Made by a program: the position numbers and the translations under genes
Shown: piece after piece, positions 35,293 to 45,195 of the stretch
Position numbering within the stretch: the stretch's first letter is position 1
How the letters are laid out: each line of letters opens with the position of its first letter
The notes under the pieces: model-generated
Databases searched by the model: none
What the model was told of the DNA's origin: nothing
What the model saw: only the letters and a program-made list of their open reading frames with translations
From: Ferruginivarius sediminum
GTDB taxonomy: Bacteria > Pseudomonadota > Alphaproteobacteria > Kiloniellales > Rhodovibrionaceae
Direction: 5' to 3'
DNA: 64,000 nucleotides
NCBI RefSeq assembly: GCF_003344765.1
Contig: NZ_QPMH01000002.1
Span: 62,001-126,000, forward strand

Positions 35293-36204
35293 CTACGCCT
35301 TTTCGACGCCACGCCCTGGCGTTACCAGGAACTCGCTTTCGGGGTCGTGCTTCCGGTAGCGGTGCTTGGCCGTGTCCGGGCGCTGGACGGCATAGCAGTA
35401 GACGCAGCCGTGCGGGCAGGTGTCGTAGGCGCCGATGTCGCGGGCGCGGGCACAGAGGCAGCCGGGACGGTTGCCCTTGGTCGGCGCGGCGATCTCCCGC
35501 CCCGCCACGCGCGACAGCCGTCCGGCGTCGATGCAGCGGGCGGCGGAGAGCGGGGTGAACAGCGGCTCGCGCAGAAGCTGGGGCTGGGCGCACAGCGTCG
35601 GCGTGAAGCCCTCTTCGGCGGCGATGCCGGCCAGTTCCTCCAGCAGCCCGATCTTCTCGCCGTCCGCCGGGTTCCACCAGGAAAAGCCGTGCCGGGCGGC
35701 GGCGCGGTCGGTGTTCCGGCGGGTCTTGTCATAGATGTGGGCGAAGGAGAACACGACCTCGTCGCACGCGCCGCGAAGTTCCCGCGCCAACCGCGCGAAG
35801 TTTACCCGGTGCCAGTCGGGCGGCGTCAGGCTGGTGAGCATCACCGGGTCATAGCGCCAGACAACGGCTTCCTGGCCGTAGGTTCGCGCGAGCTCGTGCA
35901 TTGCCTTCAGGGAGTGTTCGGCCGCGACGACGGAAGCCTCCAGGGCGCGGGGATAGCCGGTGACCGTGTACTGCACGATGAAAGGAAAGCCGCGCGCCTG
36001 CGCCTCCGCCAGCGTATCGAGGAACGGGAGCGCGTTGCGCGTCCAGAAGACGAAGCCGTCACATCCGGCCGGCGACAGGTCGACCTCGTGCACCTGGCCG
36101 CTATACGGATTGGTCATGCGCGCGAAGCCGGCCCGCAGCCGGCGGCGGAACCACTCGGCGTAGAAGGCCGGAATATCCGTTTTATAGCTGGCGGAGACGA
36201 TCAT
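35293..36204 (-). CDS. DUF1848 family protein with C-terminal radical-SAM-like cysteine motif
   Basis: 303 residues. The N-terminus MIVSASYKTDIPAFYAEWF and the FWTRNALPF and YDPVMLT blocks are DUF1848 hallmarks. The C-terminus carries Cys263, Cys267 and Cys270 in TCPHGCVYCY, a CX3CX2C arrangement like the radical SAM cluster motif but placed at the wrong end, plus a nearby CLC (249, 251). Family function is unknown; an iron-sulfur cluster is likely. Its ATG overlaps the stop of the upstream small membrane protein gene (ATGA), so they are co-translated. Confidence 0.88.
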   Translation of the reverse strand: MIVSASYKTDIPAFYAEWFRRRLRAGFARMTNPYSGQVHEVDLSPAGCDGFVFWTRNALPFLDTLAEAQARGFPFIVQYTVTGYPRALEASVVAAEHSLKAMHELARTYGQEAVVWRYDPVMLTSLTPPDWHRVNFARLARELRGACDEVVFSFAHIYDKTRRNTDRAAARHGFSWWNPADGEKIGLLEELAGIAAEEGFTPTLCAQPQLLREPLFTPLSAARCIDAGRLSRVAGREIAAPTKGNRPGCLCARARDIGAYDTCPHGCVYCYAVQRPDTAKHRYRKHDPESEFLVTPGRGVEKA

Positions 36205-36539
36205 CGCGCCCCGCCGCCGTTGCCGCCGCCGTTGCCGCCATCGTCATCGTCGTCCGTGTCGTCGAACCCGCGCGTCAGCTCCCGCCGCCGCTTCTCCTGC
36301 ATGTAGCGCTGCGCGCGCAAGCGGCCCCAGAAGCGGAAGGCGAAATACAGCACGCCGGCCACCACCGCCGCGCCGAAGCCGACATCCTTCATCGCCGTGC
36401 TTGCGAAGAACATCTCGCCGGCGATCGCCACCGCGGCGCCGATCGCGACGGTGGCCATCAGGGCGATCAGGATGCCGAGGTAGACCCGGTCGTTGCGCGG
36501 GTCATCGTGCGCCCAGCCGGGCCTGTCGGATTGCTTCAT
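36201..36539 (-). CDS. Small membrane protein, function unknown
   Basis: 112 residues, two membrane helices (about 20-42 and 51-68), a basic stretch RLRAQRYMQEKRRRELTR, then an acidic and glycine-rich tail (DDTDDDDDGG, GGNGGGNGGG). The start MKQSDRPGWAHDDPRNDRVYLG places the first helix normally. No family recognised. Translationally coupled to the DUF1848 gene downstream. Confidence 0.7.
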   Translation of the reverse strand: MKQSDRPGWAHDDPRNDRVYLGILIALMATVAIGAAVAIAGEMFFASTAMKDVGFGAAVVAGVLYFAFRFWGRLRAQRYMQEKRRRELTRGFDDTDDDDDGGNGGGNGGGAR

Positions 36540-36708
36540 CGTTTTGCGGGTCCATGCATTGTTGTCCGGGCGAAAACACCTATGTGGTGGCTCACGCGCC
36601 ACGGGAGCAAGCCTTGGCGTTGCGTTTCGCGAAGCTGCCTCGCCGGCCGGGCGCCGGAAAATATCGCGGTCAAGGCCACGAACGGTCCGCAATCGGGCAT
36701 TTCAATGG

Positions 36709-36738
36709 CTTGATGGTGTTTGAGGTGTACTTATATAT
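36709..36738 (+). promoter_or_regulatory. RpoH-type heat-shock promoter of dnaK
   Basis: CTTGAT, 15 bases, CTTATATAT. This fits the alphaproteobacterial RpoH consensus CTTG-N17/18-CYTATNT very well (17 bases between CTTG and CTTATAT). The transcript would start near 36744, giving a leader of about 90 bases before the dnaK ATG. The remaining part of the gap 36540-36835 shows a ribosome binding site AAAGGAGAGAGG directly before dnaK and nothing else. Confidence 0.75.
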
Positions 36739-36835
36739 CCCGCGGAACGCCACGCATTGGATGTCTCCACGCACCAGGGACCCTGGCGGCGCTTCATGAG
36801 GCCGCCGGCAGGTCTGCTGAAAGGAGAGAGGGGTA

Positions 36836-38773
36836 ATGAGCAAGGTTATCGGAATCGATCTCGGCACGACGAACTCGTGCGTCGCGGTCATGGAAGGCAA
36901 GCAGGCGAAGGTCATCGAGAACGCCGAGGGCACGCGCACCACGCCCTCGATGGTGGCTTTCGGCGAGGATAATGAGCGGCTTGTCGGCCAGTCCGCCAAG
37001 CGCCAGGCCGTCACCAACCCGGAAAATACGCTCTTCGCCATCAAGCGTCTGATCGGCCGTCGCTTCGACGACCCGATGACGAAGAAGGACATGGAGCAGG
37101 TCCCCTACAACATCGTCAAGGCCGATAACGGGGACGCCTGGGTCGAGGCGCACGGCGAGAAGTACAGCCCGTCGCAGGTTTCCGCCTTCATCCTGCAGAA
37201 GATGAAGGAAACGGCCGAGGCCTATCTTGGCGAGACGGTCGAGAAGGCGGTCATCACCGTTCCCGCGTACTTCAACGACTCGCAACGCCAGGCCACCAAG
37301 GATGCCGGCCGCATCGCGGGTCTTGAGGTACTGCGCATCATCAACGAGCCCACGGCGGCCTCGCTGGCCTATGGCCTGGACAAGAAGAAGACCGGCACGG
37401 TCGCGGTCTACGACCTCGGCGGCGGTACGTTCGACATCTCGGTCCTGGAGATCGGTGACGGCGTCTTCGAGGTGAAGGCGACGAACGGCGACACCTTCCT
37501 GGGCGGCGAGGATTTCGACCAGAAGATCATCGGCTACCTCGCCGACGAGTTCAAAAAAGAGAACGGCATCGACCTGCGCAAGGACAAGCTGGCCCTCCAG
37601 CGCCTGAAGGAGGCCGCGGAGAAGGCCAAGATCGAGCTGTCCGGCGCGCAGCAGACCGAGGTGAACCTGCCGTTCATCACCGCCGACCAGCACGGTCCGA
37701 AGCACCTGAACATCAAGCTGACCCGCGCCAAGCTGGAGGCGCTGGTCGACGACTTGGTGCAGAAGACCGTCGGCCCCTGCAAGCAGGCGCTGAAGGATGC
37801 GGGCCTGTCCGCCGGCGAGATCGACGAGGTGATCCTGGTGGGCGGCATGACCCGCATGCCCAAGATCGCCGAGACGGTGAAGAACTTCTTCGGCAAGGAG
37901 CCGCACAAGGGCGTCAACCCGGACGAGGTCGTCGCCATCGGCGCCGCCATCCAGGCCGGCGTGCTGCAGGGCGACGTCAAGGACGTGCTCCTGCTCGACG
38001 TCACGCCGCTGTCGCTTGGTATCGAGACGCTTGGCGGCGTGATGACCAAGCTGATCGACCGCAATACCACGATCCCGACGAAGAAGTCGCAGGTGTTCTC
38101 CACCGCCGAGGACAACCAGACGGCCGTCACCATCCGCGTCTTCCAGGGCGAGCGCGAGATGGCCGCGGACAACAAGATGCTGGGCCAGTTCGACCTTGTC
38201 GGCATTCCGGGCGCACCGCGCGGCGTGCCGCAGATCGAGGTGACCTTCGACATCGACGCGAACGGCATCGTCAACGTTTCGGCGAAGGACAAGGCCACCG
38301 GCAAAGAGCAGGCCATCCGTATCGAGGCCTCGGGCGGACTGTCCGAGGAGGACATCGAGCAGATGGTGAAGGACGCCGAGGCGCACGCCGAGGAGGACAA
38401 GAAGCGGCGTGAGCTTGTCGACGCCAAGAACCAGGCCGAGGCTCTGATCCACACCACCGAGAAGACGCTCGGCGAGGTCGGCGACAAGGTCTCCGACGAG
38501 GACAAGAAGGCCGTCGAGGATGCTGTTGCCCAGTTGCGCACTGCGAACGAGGGCGAAGACCTCGAAGACATCAAGCAGAAGACCGAGCAGCTCTCTCAGG
38601 CGTCCTCGAAGCTGGGCGAGGCCCTTTACAAGGCCCAGCAGGAGGGTGCCGGCGATGGCGGCGCGGAGGCTGGCGAGGCCGCCGGCGGCCAGTCCGCCGA
38701 GGAAGGCGTCGTCGATGCCGACTTCGAGGAAGTCGACGACGACCAGAAGCGCGGCGGTCAATCGTCGTCCTGA
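36836..38773 (+). CDS. dnaK: Molecular chaperone DnaK (Hsp70)
   Basis: 645 residues. ATPase domain with [14 protein letters not shown] at the start, the phosphate loop [11 protein letters not shown] and [10 protein letters not shown]; substrate-binding domain with [15 protein letters not shown]-terminal lid and acidic end (ADFEEVDDD). Full length. Transcribed from an RpoH-type promoter and followed by dnaJ after a hairpin. Confidence 0.99.
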   Translation: MSKVIGIDLGTTNSCVAVMEGKQAKVIENAEGTRTTPSMVAFGEDNERLVGQSAKRQAVTNPENTLFAIKRLIGRRFDDPMTKKDMEQVPYNIVKADNGDAWVEAHGEKYSPSQVSAFILQKMKETAEAYLGETVEKAVITVPAYFNDSQRQATKDAGRIAGLEVLRIINEPTAASLAYGLDKKKTGTVAVYDLGGGTFDISVLEIGDGVFEVKATNGDTFLGGEDFDQKIIGYLADEFKKENGIDLRKDKLALQRLKEAAEKAKIELSGAQQTEVNLPFITADQHGPKHLNIKLTRAKLEALVDDLVQKTVGPCKQALKDAGLSAGEIDEVILVGGMTRMPKIAETVKNFFGKEPHKGVNPDEVVAIGAAIQAGVLQGDVKDVLLLDVTPLSLGIETLGGVMTKLIDRNTTIPTKKSQVFSTAEDNQTAVTIRVFQGEREMAADNKMLGQFDLVGIPGAPRGVPQIEVTFDIDANGIVNVSAKDKATGKEQAIRIEASGGLSEEDIEQMVKDAEAHAEEDKKRRELVDAKNQAEALIHTTEKTLGEVGDKVSDEDKKAVEDAVAQLRTANEGEDLEDIKQKTEQLSQASSKLGEALYKAQQEGAGDGGAEAGEAAGGQSAEEGVVDADFEEVDDDQKRGGQSSS

Positions 38774-38788
38774 TACCGTATGAACGGC

Positions 38789-38823
38789 AAGCGGGCGGGG
38801 GCAAGGGGAGCTCCCGCCCGCTT
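38789..38823 (+). terminator. Hairpin between dnaK and dnaJ (partial terminator)
   Basis: AAGCGGGCGGG (38789-38799) and CCCGCCCGCTT (38813-38823) form a perfect 11-base stem with a 13-base loop, followed by CGTTCCGTCCCTT. Likely reduces read-through so that DnaK exceeds DnaJ, as in other dnaKJ operons. Confidence 0.65.
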
Positions 38824-38876
38824 CGTTCCGTCCCTTGGACGTTTTAAGACCCGAACGATAAAGGCCGACGTACGCA

Positions 38877-40013
38877 ATGGCCAAACAGGACTACTACGAA
38901 GCACTCGGGGTGTCGCGGAGCGCCAGCAAGGACGAGATCAAGAAGGCCTATCGCAAGCTGGCGATGCAATACCACCCGGATCGCAATCCGGACGATCCCG
39001 AGGCCGAGCATAAATTCAAGGAAATCGGCGAGGCCTACGAAGTCCTCAGCGACGAGCAGAAGCGCGCCGCCTATGACCGCTTCGGCCACGGCGCCTTCGA
39101 CGGCGCGGGCGGCGGTGCCGGCGGTCCCGGTGGCTTCGGCGGCTTCGGCGGCGGCGGTTTCGCCGACATCTTCGACGAGATGTTCGGCGACATGATGGGC
39201 GGCCGCCGGCGCGGCCCGACCGGTCGCGGCGCCGACCTGCGCTTCGACATGGACATCACCCTGGAAGAAGCCTTCCAGGGCAAGCAAGAGCAGATCCGCG
39301 TCCCCACGGCCGTTAACTGCGAAACATGCCAGGGCAGCGGCGCGGAGCCGGGGACCAAGCCCACCACCTGCACCACCTGCGGCGGTGACGGCCGCGTGCG
39401 CCAGCAGCAGGGCTTCTTCACCATCGAGCGCACCTGTCCCCACTGCGGCGGTGTCGGCCAGATGATCAAGGATCCCTGCAAGGCCTGCGACGGCACCGGC
39501 CGGCAGCACAAGGAACGCACGCTGCAGGTGAACATTCCCGCCGGCGTCGAGGACGGCACGCGTATCCGCCTTGCCGGCGAGGGCGAGGCGGGGATGCGCG
39601 GCGCGCCCGCGGGCGACCTTTACATTTTCTTGACGGTGCAGCCGCATCGCCTGTTCCAGCGCGACGGCGCCAATATCTTCTGCCAGGTGCCGATCAAGAT
39701 GAGCACCGCCGCGCTTGGCGGTCAGGTCGAGGTACCGGTGATCGACGGCTCTCGCGCCCGGATTACCGTGCCCGAGGGCACGCAGACCGGCCAGCAGTTC
39801 CGCCTCAAGGGCAAGGGCATGAGCGTTGTCCGTTCCAACGCCCGCGGCGACATGTATGTCGAGGTTCAGGTGGAGACGCCGAAGAACCTCTCCAAGCGCC
39901 AGAAGGAACTGCTGCGGGAGTTCGACGAGGAAAGCAAGAATGGCGGAACCCACCCCGAGTCCGAGGGCTTCCTGAAGAAGATCAAGGAGTTCTGGGAAGA
40001 CTTGACGGAGTAG
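38877..40013 (+). CDS. dnaJ: Co-chaperone DnaJ (Hsp40)
   Basis: 378 residues. J domain with HPD at 33-35, Gly/Phe-rich linker, four zinc-finger repeats ([32 protein letters not shown]) and two C-terminal substrate-binding domains. Stimulates DnaK ATP hydrolysis and delivers unfolded proteins. Confidence 0.99.
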   Translation: MAKQDYYEALGVSRSASKDEIKKAYRKLAMQYHPDRNPDDPEAEHKFKEIGEAYEVLSDEQKRAAYDRFGHGAFDGAGGGAGGPGGFGGFGGGGFADIFDEMFGDMMGGRRRGPTGRGADLRFDMDITLEEAFQGKQEQIRVPTAVNCETCQGSGAEPGTKPTTCTTCGGDGRVRQQQGFFTIERTCPHCGGVGQMIKDPCKACDGTGRQHKERTLQVNIPAGVEDGTRIRLAGEGEAGMRGAPAGDLYIFLTVQPHRLFQRDGANIFCQVPIKMSTAALGGQVEVPVIDGSRARITVPEGTQTGQQFRLKGKGMSVVRSNARGDMYVEVQVETPKNLSKRQKELLREFDEESKNGGTHPESEGFLKKIKEFWEDLTE

Positions 40014-40061
40014 GGAGGTCGCCAGGGCTTCTTACCGCGGCATATTTCAGGTTTCATTCAC

Positions 40062-40088
40062 GCGCCCGGCGCCGGCCGTCGGGCGCGC
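40062..40088 (+). terminator. Hairpin after dnaJ
   Basis: CGCGCCCG (40062-40069) and CGGGCGCG (40081-40088) form a perfect eight-base stem, followed by CGCGGCCTCTTCC. It lies in the 155-bp gap before dapB. Weak T run, so a tentative call. Confidence 0.4.
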
Positions 40089-40168
40089 GCGGCCTCTTCC
40101 CATCGCGCATTCACGCGGCGGCGACGGCGTGGTAAACGGCAGCGGTTGCAAGCCTGGGGAGGACAGTC

Positions 40169-40975
40169 ATGAGCGCGCTGCGGATCGGGATTGCCGGCTG
40201 CAAGGGCCGGATGGGCAAGATGCTGGTGCAGGCGGTCGTGGAGAATCCCGACTGTGAATTGGCTGGTGGAACCGTGCGCGAAGGCGACCCGGCGGCGGGA
40301 GAAGACATCGGAACGCTGTTCGCCCTGGGGGAGACGGGCGCGAAGGTGTTGACGGACCCGGTGGAGTTGTTCGCAGCGTCGGATGCCGTGATCGACTTCA
40401 CGAAGCCGGAACTTGCCGCCCGCCATGCCGATCTTGCGGCACAGTCGAAGGTCGCGCTGATTATGGGGACCACGGGCCTCGGCGAGGCGGAGCAGGAGGC
40501 GCTGAACCGCGCCGCGCGGCATACGCAGGTCGTGCAGGCCCCGAACATGAGCCTGGGCGTGAACCTGCTTCTCGACCTCGTGGAGCAGGTTGCGCGGGCC
40601 CTGGACCCCGGCTTCGACATCGAGATCGCGGAAATGCACCACCGCCACAAGGTGGACGCGCCCTCCGGGACCGCGCTGGCGCTTGGCAAGGCAGCGGCGG
40701 CGGGCCGTGGCGTCGACCTGGACGAGGTCGCGGACCGGGGTCGCGACGGCCACACCGGCGCACGCCGGGAAGGCGATATCGGCTTCGCCGTCCTGCGTGG
40801 CGGCGATGTCGCGGGCGAGCACACGGTCGTCTTCGCGGGTGCCGGCGAGCGGATCGAGTTGACGCACAAGGCTGGCAGCCGCGCCATCTTTGCCCAGGGC
40901 GCGGTCAAGGCGGCCGTGTGGGCGAACAGGCAGGATCCGGGTCTCTATTCGATGAAGGACGTACTGGGACTTTAG
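40169..40975 (+). CDS. dapB: 4-hydroxy-tetrahydrodipicolinate reductase DapB
   Basis: 268 residues, lysine/diaminopimelate pathway. NAD(P)-binding GIAGCKGRMG near the start; substrate motif EMHHRHKVDAPSGTAL with the catalytic His and Lys; GFAVLRGGDVAGEHTV downstream. Its TAG overlaps the stop of the convergent MFS gene. Confidence 0.97.
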   Translation: MSALRIGIAGCKGRMGKMLVQAVVENPDCELAGGTVREGDPAAGEDIGTLFALGETGAKVLTDPVELFAASDAVIDFTKPELAARHADLAAQSKVALIMGTTGLGEAEQEALNRAARHTQVVQAPNMSLGVNLLLDLVEQVARALDPGFDIEIAEMHHRHKVDAPSGTALALGKAAAAGRGVDLDEVADRGRDGHTGARREGDIGFAVLRGGDVAGEHTVVFAGAGERIELTHKAGSRAIFAQGAVKAAVWANRQDPGLYSMKDVLGL

Positions 40976-42162
40976 CCAGAGAAGGTCCGCTGGCCGGCGA
41001 GGCGGGGCGAGACCAGTGCAAGCGCCAGTGCGACGGCCAGCGCGACCGTGGCGATCTCGTAAAGCGGCCGGTAGCTGCCCCAAAGGCCGAACAGCCCCGC
41101 AAGGCCATAACCGGCAGCCGCCTGCGCCGCGGCGAAGACGCCGGTCGCCCAGCCCCATATCCGGGTCTGCAGGTGCGGGCCGACCAACTCGACGAGCCGT
41201 CCCGAGGTGAGCACCACAAGCGCGGGCACCAGCGCGCCAACGACAAAGGATGAAATCGTCGTCGCCGTCATCGAGACCGCGACCAGCGGCAGCCCGACCG
41301 CCATGGCCTTCAGCAGGTAGGCAAGGCTCAGGCTGACGTGCCAGCCCAGGCGCGCCACCACCCTGCCGGCCAGGAACGGTCCCAGCGCCGCGCCCGTACC
41401 GAAAACGGCCCATTGTATGCTCGCCGCTTCGATTCCGAGTTCCCGCTCGCGCGCGAGGAAATCGACCCAAAAGACAGTGTGCGGCACGAAGCCGATGGCA
41501 TCGAAGCCGTAAGCCAGGATGACGGGAATCGCGGCAAGTGGAACCTGCACGTGCGCGCGCGGCGCGCGGCTGCCTTGATCGTTGTCGCTTCCACCCGCTG
41601 TCGGCCGCCATGCTCGCCATGTGGCCGCTGTCAGGAGCAGGCTGGTCCCGGCCAGCGAAAGCCAGGTTGCTGTCAGCCCGGTGGCCGCCAGCGCCGGGAC
41701 GATGGTAGCCGAGAGAAGGATACCCAGGCCGACGCCCGTGAAAACATAGGCCCCTGCCGCCGCCCGCTGTCTCGGCGGGGCTTGGCTCAGGATCGTCGAC
41801 GGCCCGACGACCATCAGCGCGGCGCCCGCGATACCGGCCAGCAAGCGCCAGAAGAAGAACCAGACGAAGGGAAGCGGCCAGGCACAGGCCACGAAGCTCA
41901 GGATGGCAACGAACAGACCGGCCCGTACGACGCGGCCCGCTCCGGCCATGACGGAAAGGCGATGGGCCGCGAAGGCGCCAAGTAGATAGCCGAACAGGTT
42001 CGCGGCACCCAGATAGGCTGCCTGCGTCCCGGTGAACCAGCCATTCTCGACCAGGCCAGGGATTAGCGGCGTGTACGCGAAGCGGGCAAGGCCGATTCCG
42101 ATCAGGACGCTGGCCGTGCCGGCGAAAATTCTGTACGCGGAAACGCGATCCGACGCGTCCAT
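40972..42162 (-). CDS. YbfB/YjiJ family MFS transporter
   Basis: 396 residues, about 12 helices. The family N-terminal signature is IGLARFAYTPLIPGL, followed by the loop AANLFGYLLGAFAAHRL. Substrate unknown. Start 42162 (MDASDRVSAYRIFAG) has GGGGAG upstream at the right distance; two earlier ATGs are in frame but lack this support. Confidence 0.85.
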   Translation of the reverse strand: MDASDRVSAYRIFAGTASVLIGIGLARFAYTPLIPGLVENGWFTGTQAAYLGAANLFGYLLGAFAAHRLSVMAGAGRVVRAGLFVAILSFVACAWPLPFVWFFFWRLLAGIAGAALMVVGPSTILSQAPPRQRAAAGAYVFTGVGLGILLSATIVPALAATGLTATWLSLAGTSLLLTAATWRAWRPTAGGSDNDQGSRAPRAHVQVPLAAIPVILAYGFDAIGFVPHTVFWVDFLARERELGIEAASIQWAVFGTGAALGPFLAGRVVARLGWHVSLSLAYLLKAMAVGLPLVAVSMTATTISSFVVGALVPALVVLTSGRLVELVGPHLQTRIWGWATGVFAAAQAAAGYGLAGLFGLWGSYRPLYEIATVALAVALALALVSPRLAGQRTFSG

Positions 42163-42275
42163 GCAGGGCTCCCCGACCCGGATATCCCCCATTGACCGGT
42201 TACGCAACGCGCCCCGGTTTCTCCTCGGAATAGCCCAGATGGAGCCTTTTGTCGTGCCGGTTTAACGCAGACCAG

Positions 42276-43052
42276 TCATGAGTCCTGGCTGACGATCTTC
42301 CAGGAACCGTCGGGCTGCCGGCAGGCGGTGCCGTACGTCTGCACCTTGTCCCCGCGGACCGTGGACGTGGCCGTGTACTCCCGGCAATAGCTTCCGTCGC
42401 CCGTGCGGTAAGTGTCCCGTGGCGTCACCTGATGGCCGCCGACGTTATCGGGATTCCGCCATTCGATGGTTCGTCCATCCGGGGCGTGCTCCAGCGCCTG
42501 ATCGAGGCAGAGGTGATCGGCCTGGTCCATCGTGCGTCCGACTTCGCCACCCAGGAACACGCCCGCGACGGCACCGCCGATGATCGCGGCGATCCGTCCG
42601 CGCCCGTCACCGATCTGCGAACCCGCGGCAGCCCCGGCCGCCCCGCCAAGCACCTGGCCGATCAGCTCGCGATTGCAGCGGCCGACATCCAGATCGAGGG
42701 GAGCCTGGGGAAGGCTTGTCGCGTAGGTATGACCCCCGCGGCCGGGCGGCGCCCAGGGGGGCGGACCGGCATGGGCAGGCGGGCCCGCGCGATGGCCCGG
42801 GCCGCCGCACTTGTACTCCTCTTTCACACCGTCCGGACCAGCCTTGTATTCGTACTTACAGTCGCCGGATTTCCACTCGCGTTTGACCCGGCCCCCGTGT
42901 TCGTAATTCTCCTCGTATTCATAGCCGCCCTTTTTGCCGTGGCCGCGGCCATGACCGGACTCGTCCTTCCAGGGATCGGCTAACCCGGTCGCTGGCGAGA
43001 CGAACATCGTCGCCATGGCAAGGCATGCTAGGATGTGTCTCGCATCGAACAT
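42276..43052 (-). CDS. Secreted glycine-zipper (2TM) surface protein
   Basis: 258 residues. Signal peptide ending about ATGLA, a charged His/Lys/Tyr-rich region (GHGRGHGKKGGYEYEENYEHGG), a proline-rich linker, then a glycine zipper (VLGGAAGAAAGSQIGDGRGRIAAIIGGAVAGVFLGGEVG) as in Rickettsia 17-kDa-like antigens, and a cysteine-containing C-terminal domain (TGDGSYCREYTATSTVRG). Likely envelope located. The start at 43052 is set by the signal peptide and an AGGAG upstream. Divergent from a small lipoprotein. Confidence 0.8.
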   Translation of the reverse strand: MFDARHILACLAMATMFVSPATGLADPWKDESGHGRGHGKKGGYEYEENYEHGGRVKREWKSGDCKYEYKAGPDGVKEEYKCGGPGHRAGPPAHAGPPPWAPPGRGGHTYATSLPQAPLDLDVGRCNRELIGQVLGGAAGAAAGSQIGDGRGRIAAIIGGAVAGVFLGGEVGRTMDQADHLCLDQALEHAPDGRTIEWRNPDNVGGHQVTPRDTYRTGDGSYCREYTATSTVRGDKVQTYGTACRQPDGSWKIVSQDS

Positions 43053-43106
43053 CGGGCTGCTCCTGTCCTGACCGAAGACCATGACATCGCAGACTGGAGG
43101 CCAGGT

Positions 43107-43352
43107 TTGAAGATTCGGCAAACACTGCACACACTTGTCACACTGGGTGCGGCATGTGGCCTTGCCGGCTGCGCGGTTTACGGCGCACCTTATCGGCCGC
43201 ACGCCCCTAAGGTTCCGCCCGGCCATATGCCGCCGCCGGGCGAATGCAGGATCTGGTTCCCCGACCGTCCGCCGGGACAGCAGCCTCCGCCCGGCCCCTG
43301 CCATTACCTGGAATATCAGGTGCCGCCGGGCGCCTATCTCATCCGTGGATAG
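43107..43352 (+). CDS. Small proline-rich lipoprotein
   Basis: 81 residues from a TTG start at 43107, with GGAGG at 43096-43100 six bases before it. The signal peptide ends in the lipobox GLAGC. The mature part is proline/glycine rich with repeats (PPGHMPPPGEC, RPPGQQPPPGPC, VPPGAYLIRG) and two cysteines. No known family. Divergent from the glycine-zipper gene, 54 bases between starts, so the two may share control. Confidence 0.7.
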   Translation: MKIRQTLHTLVTLGAACGLAGCAVYGAPYRPHAPKVPPGHMPPPGECRIWFPDRPPGQQPPPGPCHYLEYQVPPGAYLIRG

Positions 43353-43411
43353 GCTTGGCCGTTAAAGTTCTTTCGGAGGACGAACCGGTCTCCACTTCGT
43401 CTGAAGATGCT

Positions 43412-44401
43412 TTAGAACATCGTTTCCAGCACGCGGTCGGGCGGCGTGTGGCCGTCGACGAAGGTCTTTACGTTGATAATGACCTTCTCGCCCATCGCGA
43501 TGCGGCCCTCGATCGTCGCCGAGCCCATGTGCGGAATCAGGACGACGTTGTTCAGCTTCAACAGCTTCGGGTTGACGGCGGGCTCGTGCTCGAAGACGTC
43601 GAGACCGGCGCCCGCCAGCTCGCCCTTTTCGATCATGCGGGCCATCGCGTTCTCGTCGATAACCTCCCCGCGGGAGGTGTTGACGATCATGCAGTGGGGC
43701 TGCAGCAGCTTCAGGCGGCGGGCGTTCAGCAGGTGGAAGGTCGCCGGCGTGTGCGGACAGTTGACCGAGATGATGTCCATGCGCGCGAGCATCTGGTCCA
43801 GGCTGTCCCAGTAGGTGGCCTCCAGCTCGGTTTCGATGTCCTCGTGGACGCGGCGACGGTTGTGATAGTGCACCGACAGGCCGAATCCACGGGCCCGACG
43901 CGCCACCGCCTGGCCGATACGGCCCATGCCGATGATGCCGAGACGCTTGCCCCACAGCCTGTGGCCCAGCATGTGGGTCGGGCTCCACCCGCCCCACTCG
44001 CCGGCGCGGACCATGCGCTCGCCTTCGACAAGGCGGCGGGCGACCGCGAGGATCAGCGCAACCGTCATGTCCGCCGTGTCCTCGGTGAGGACGCCGGGGG
44101 TGTTGGTGACGGTGATGCCGCGCTGTCGCGCCGTCTTGATGTCGATGTGGTCGACACCCGTCCCGAACGACGCGATCAGGCGCAGGTTCGGGCCGGCCTG
44201 CGACAGCACGCCGGAATCGATGCGGTCGACGACCGTGGGCACCAGAACGTCCGCCGTTTTTGCCGCCTCGATCAGCTCCTGCTGCGACATCGGGCGGTCG
44301 TCCACGTTGAGGCGGGTATCGAACAGCTCCATCATCCGCGTCTCGATGACGTCGGGGAGCCGGCGGGTTACGACGACGACGGGCTTTTTCTTCTGCGCCA
44401 T
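43412..44401 (-). CDS. D-isomer-specific 2-hydroxyacid dehydrogenase (glyoxylate/hydroxypyruvate reductase type)
   Basis: 329 residues. NAD(P) site GMGRIG at 158-163; catalytic Arg244 in NTSRGEVID, Glu273 in DVFEHEPAVN and His291 in IPHMGSAT. Best fit is the GyaR/D-glycerate dehydrogenase group; the exact substrate cannot be read from the sequence. No operon partner. Confidence 0.9.
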   Translation of the reverse strand: MAQKKKPVVVVTRRLPDVIETRMMELFDTRLNVDDRPMSQQELIEAAKTADVLVPTVVDRIDSGVLSQAGPNLRLIASFGTGVDHIDIKTARQRGITVTNTPGVLTEDTADMTVALILAVARRLVEGERMVRAGEWGGWSPTHMLGHRLWGKRLGIIGMGRIGQAVARRARGFGLSVHYHNRRRVHEDIETELEATYWDSLDQMLARMDIISVNCPHTPATFHLLNARRLKLLQPHCMIVNTSRGEVIDENAMARMIEKGELAGAGLDVFEHEPAVNPKLLKLNNVVLIPHMGSATIEGRIAMGEKVIINVKTFVDGHTPPDRVLETMF

Positions 44402-44638
44402 CCACGACTCCTTATCGGATGGGCGGGTGAATCATGGCGCCCTCCGGAGCGCGCTGCGCGGGTTGCCATACCAGCCCGGTGATTGGTTGTCCAGAGCCGC
44501 CGGCCCCCGTGTGACGCGCTTCTTCGCGGCGCCTTGACCGCCTGTCATCGCACGGCTTAGCTAGTACCGGGACGCAACAAATCGTATCGGAGTCGCGAAC
44601 GCGGCGATGCGGTGCATGGGGGCGGGGCAAAGCCGGCG

Positions 44639-45181
44639 ATGATGACGTTTCAGGCGAAGGAAAGTGGGAGACTCGCCGTCTTTCGGCCAGCGCTCGTGCT
44701 GGCGGTGGCTTGCCTGCTGCTCTCGATGTCGGGCGCTGCCCTGGCGCAGCAGACGGGGCGAAGCACCGGACTGCCGATTCCCCGCTTCGTATCGCTGCGC
44801 GCGGACGAAGTGAACCTGCGCACCGGACCCGGCCTGCGCTATCCCATTGAATGGGTCTACAGGCGCCAGGACCTGCCCGTCGAGGTGATCGAGGAATTCG
44901 AGGCCTGGCGGCGCATCCGCGGTTGGGACGGCACGGTCGGCTGGGTGCACGGCGTGATGCTGCAAAGCAAGCGCACGGCGCGCGTGACGGGCTCGGATAT
45001 CCGCCTCTTGCGGGCCCGCGCCAACCCGGACGGCGATCCCGTGGCGATGCTTGAGCCCGGCGCGATCGGGAAGCTCGACCGCTGCAAGCGCGATTGGTGC
45101 CGGATCGAGTTCGCCGGCCTGATCGGCTGGCTGCAGCGCAAGGCTTTCTATGGCGTGCTGCCGGGCGAGACGCTGGATTAG
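44639..45181 (+). CDS. Secreted SH3-domain protein (YgiM-like/DUF1058)
   Basis: 180 residues. Signal peptide (hydrophobic core ALVLAVACLLLSMSGAALA) then two bacterial SH3-like repeats: VSLRADEVNLRTGPGLRYPIEWVYRR and TGSDIRLLRARANPDGDPVAMLEPG, ending with CKRDWCRIEFAGLIGWLQR. Probably binds cell wall or regulates an envelope enzyme. ATG at 44642 or 44612 are alternative starts. Confidence 0.85.
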   Translation: MMTFQAKESGRLAVFRPALVLAVACLLLSMSGAALAQQTGRSTGLPIPRFVSLRADEVNLRTGPGLRYPIEWVYRRQDLPVEVIEEFEAWRRIRGWDGTVGWVHGVMLQSKRTARVTGSDIRLLRARANPDGDPVAMLEPGAIGKLDRCKRDWCRIEFAGLIGWLQRKAFYGVLPGETLD

Positions 45182-45195
45182 ACGCGGCCGGAACC

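Noticed and set aside
36794..38884. A 696-codon open frame on the minus strand opposite dnaK
   Set aside because: It mirrors dnaK codon structure, has no start signals or known motifs, and is the usual antisense artefact of high-GC dnaK genes.
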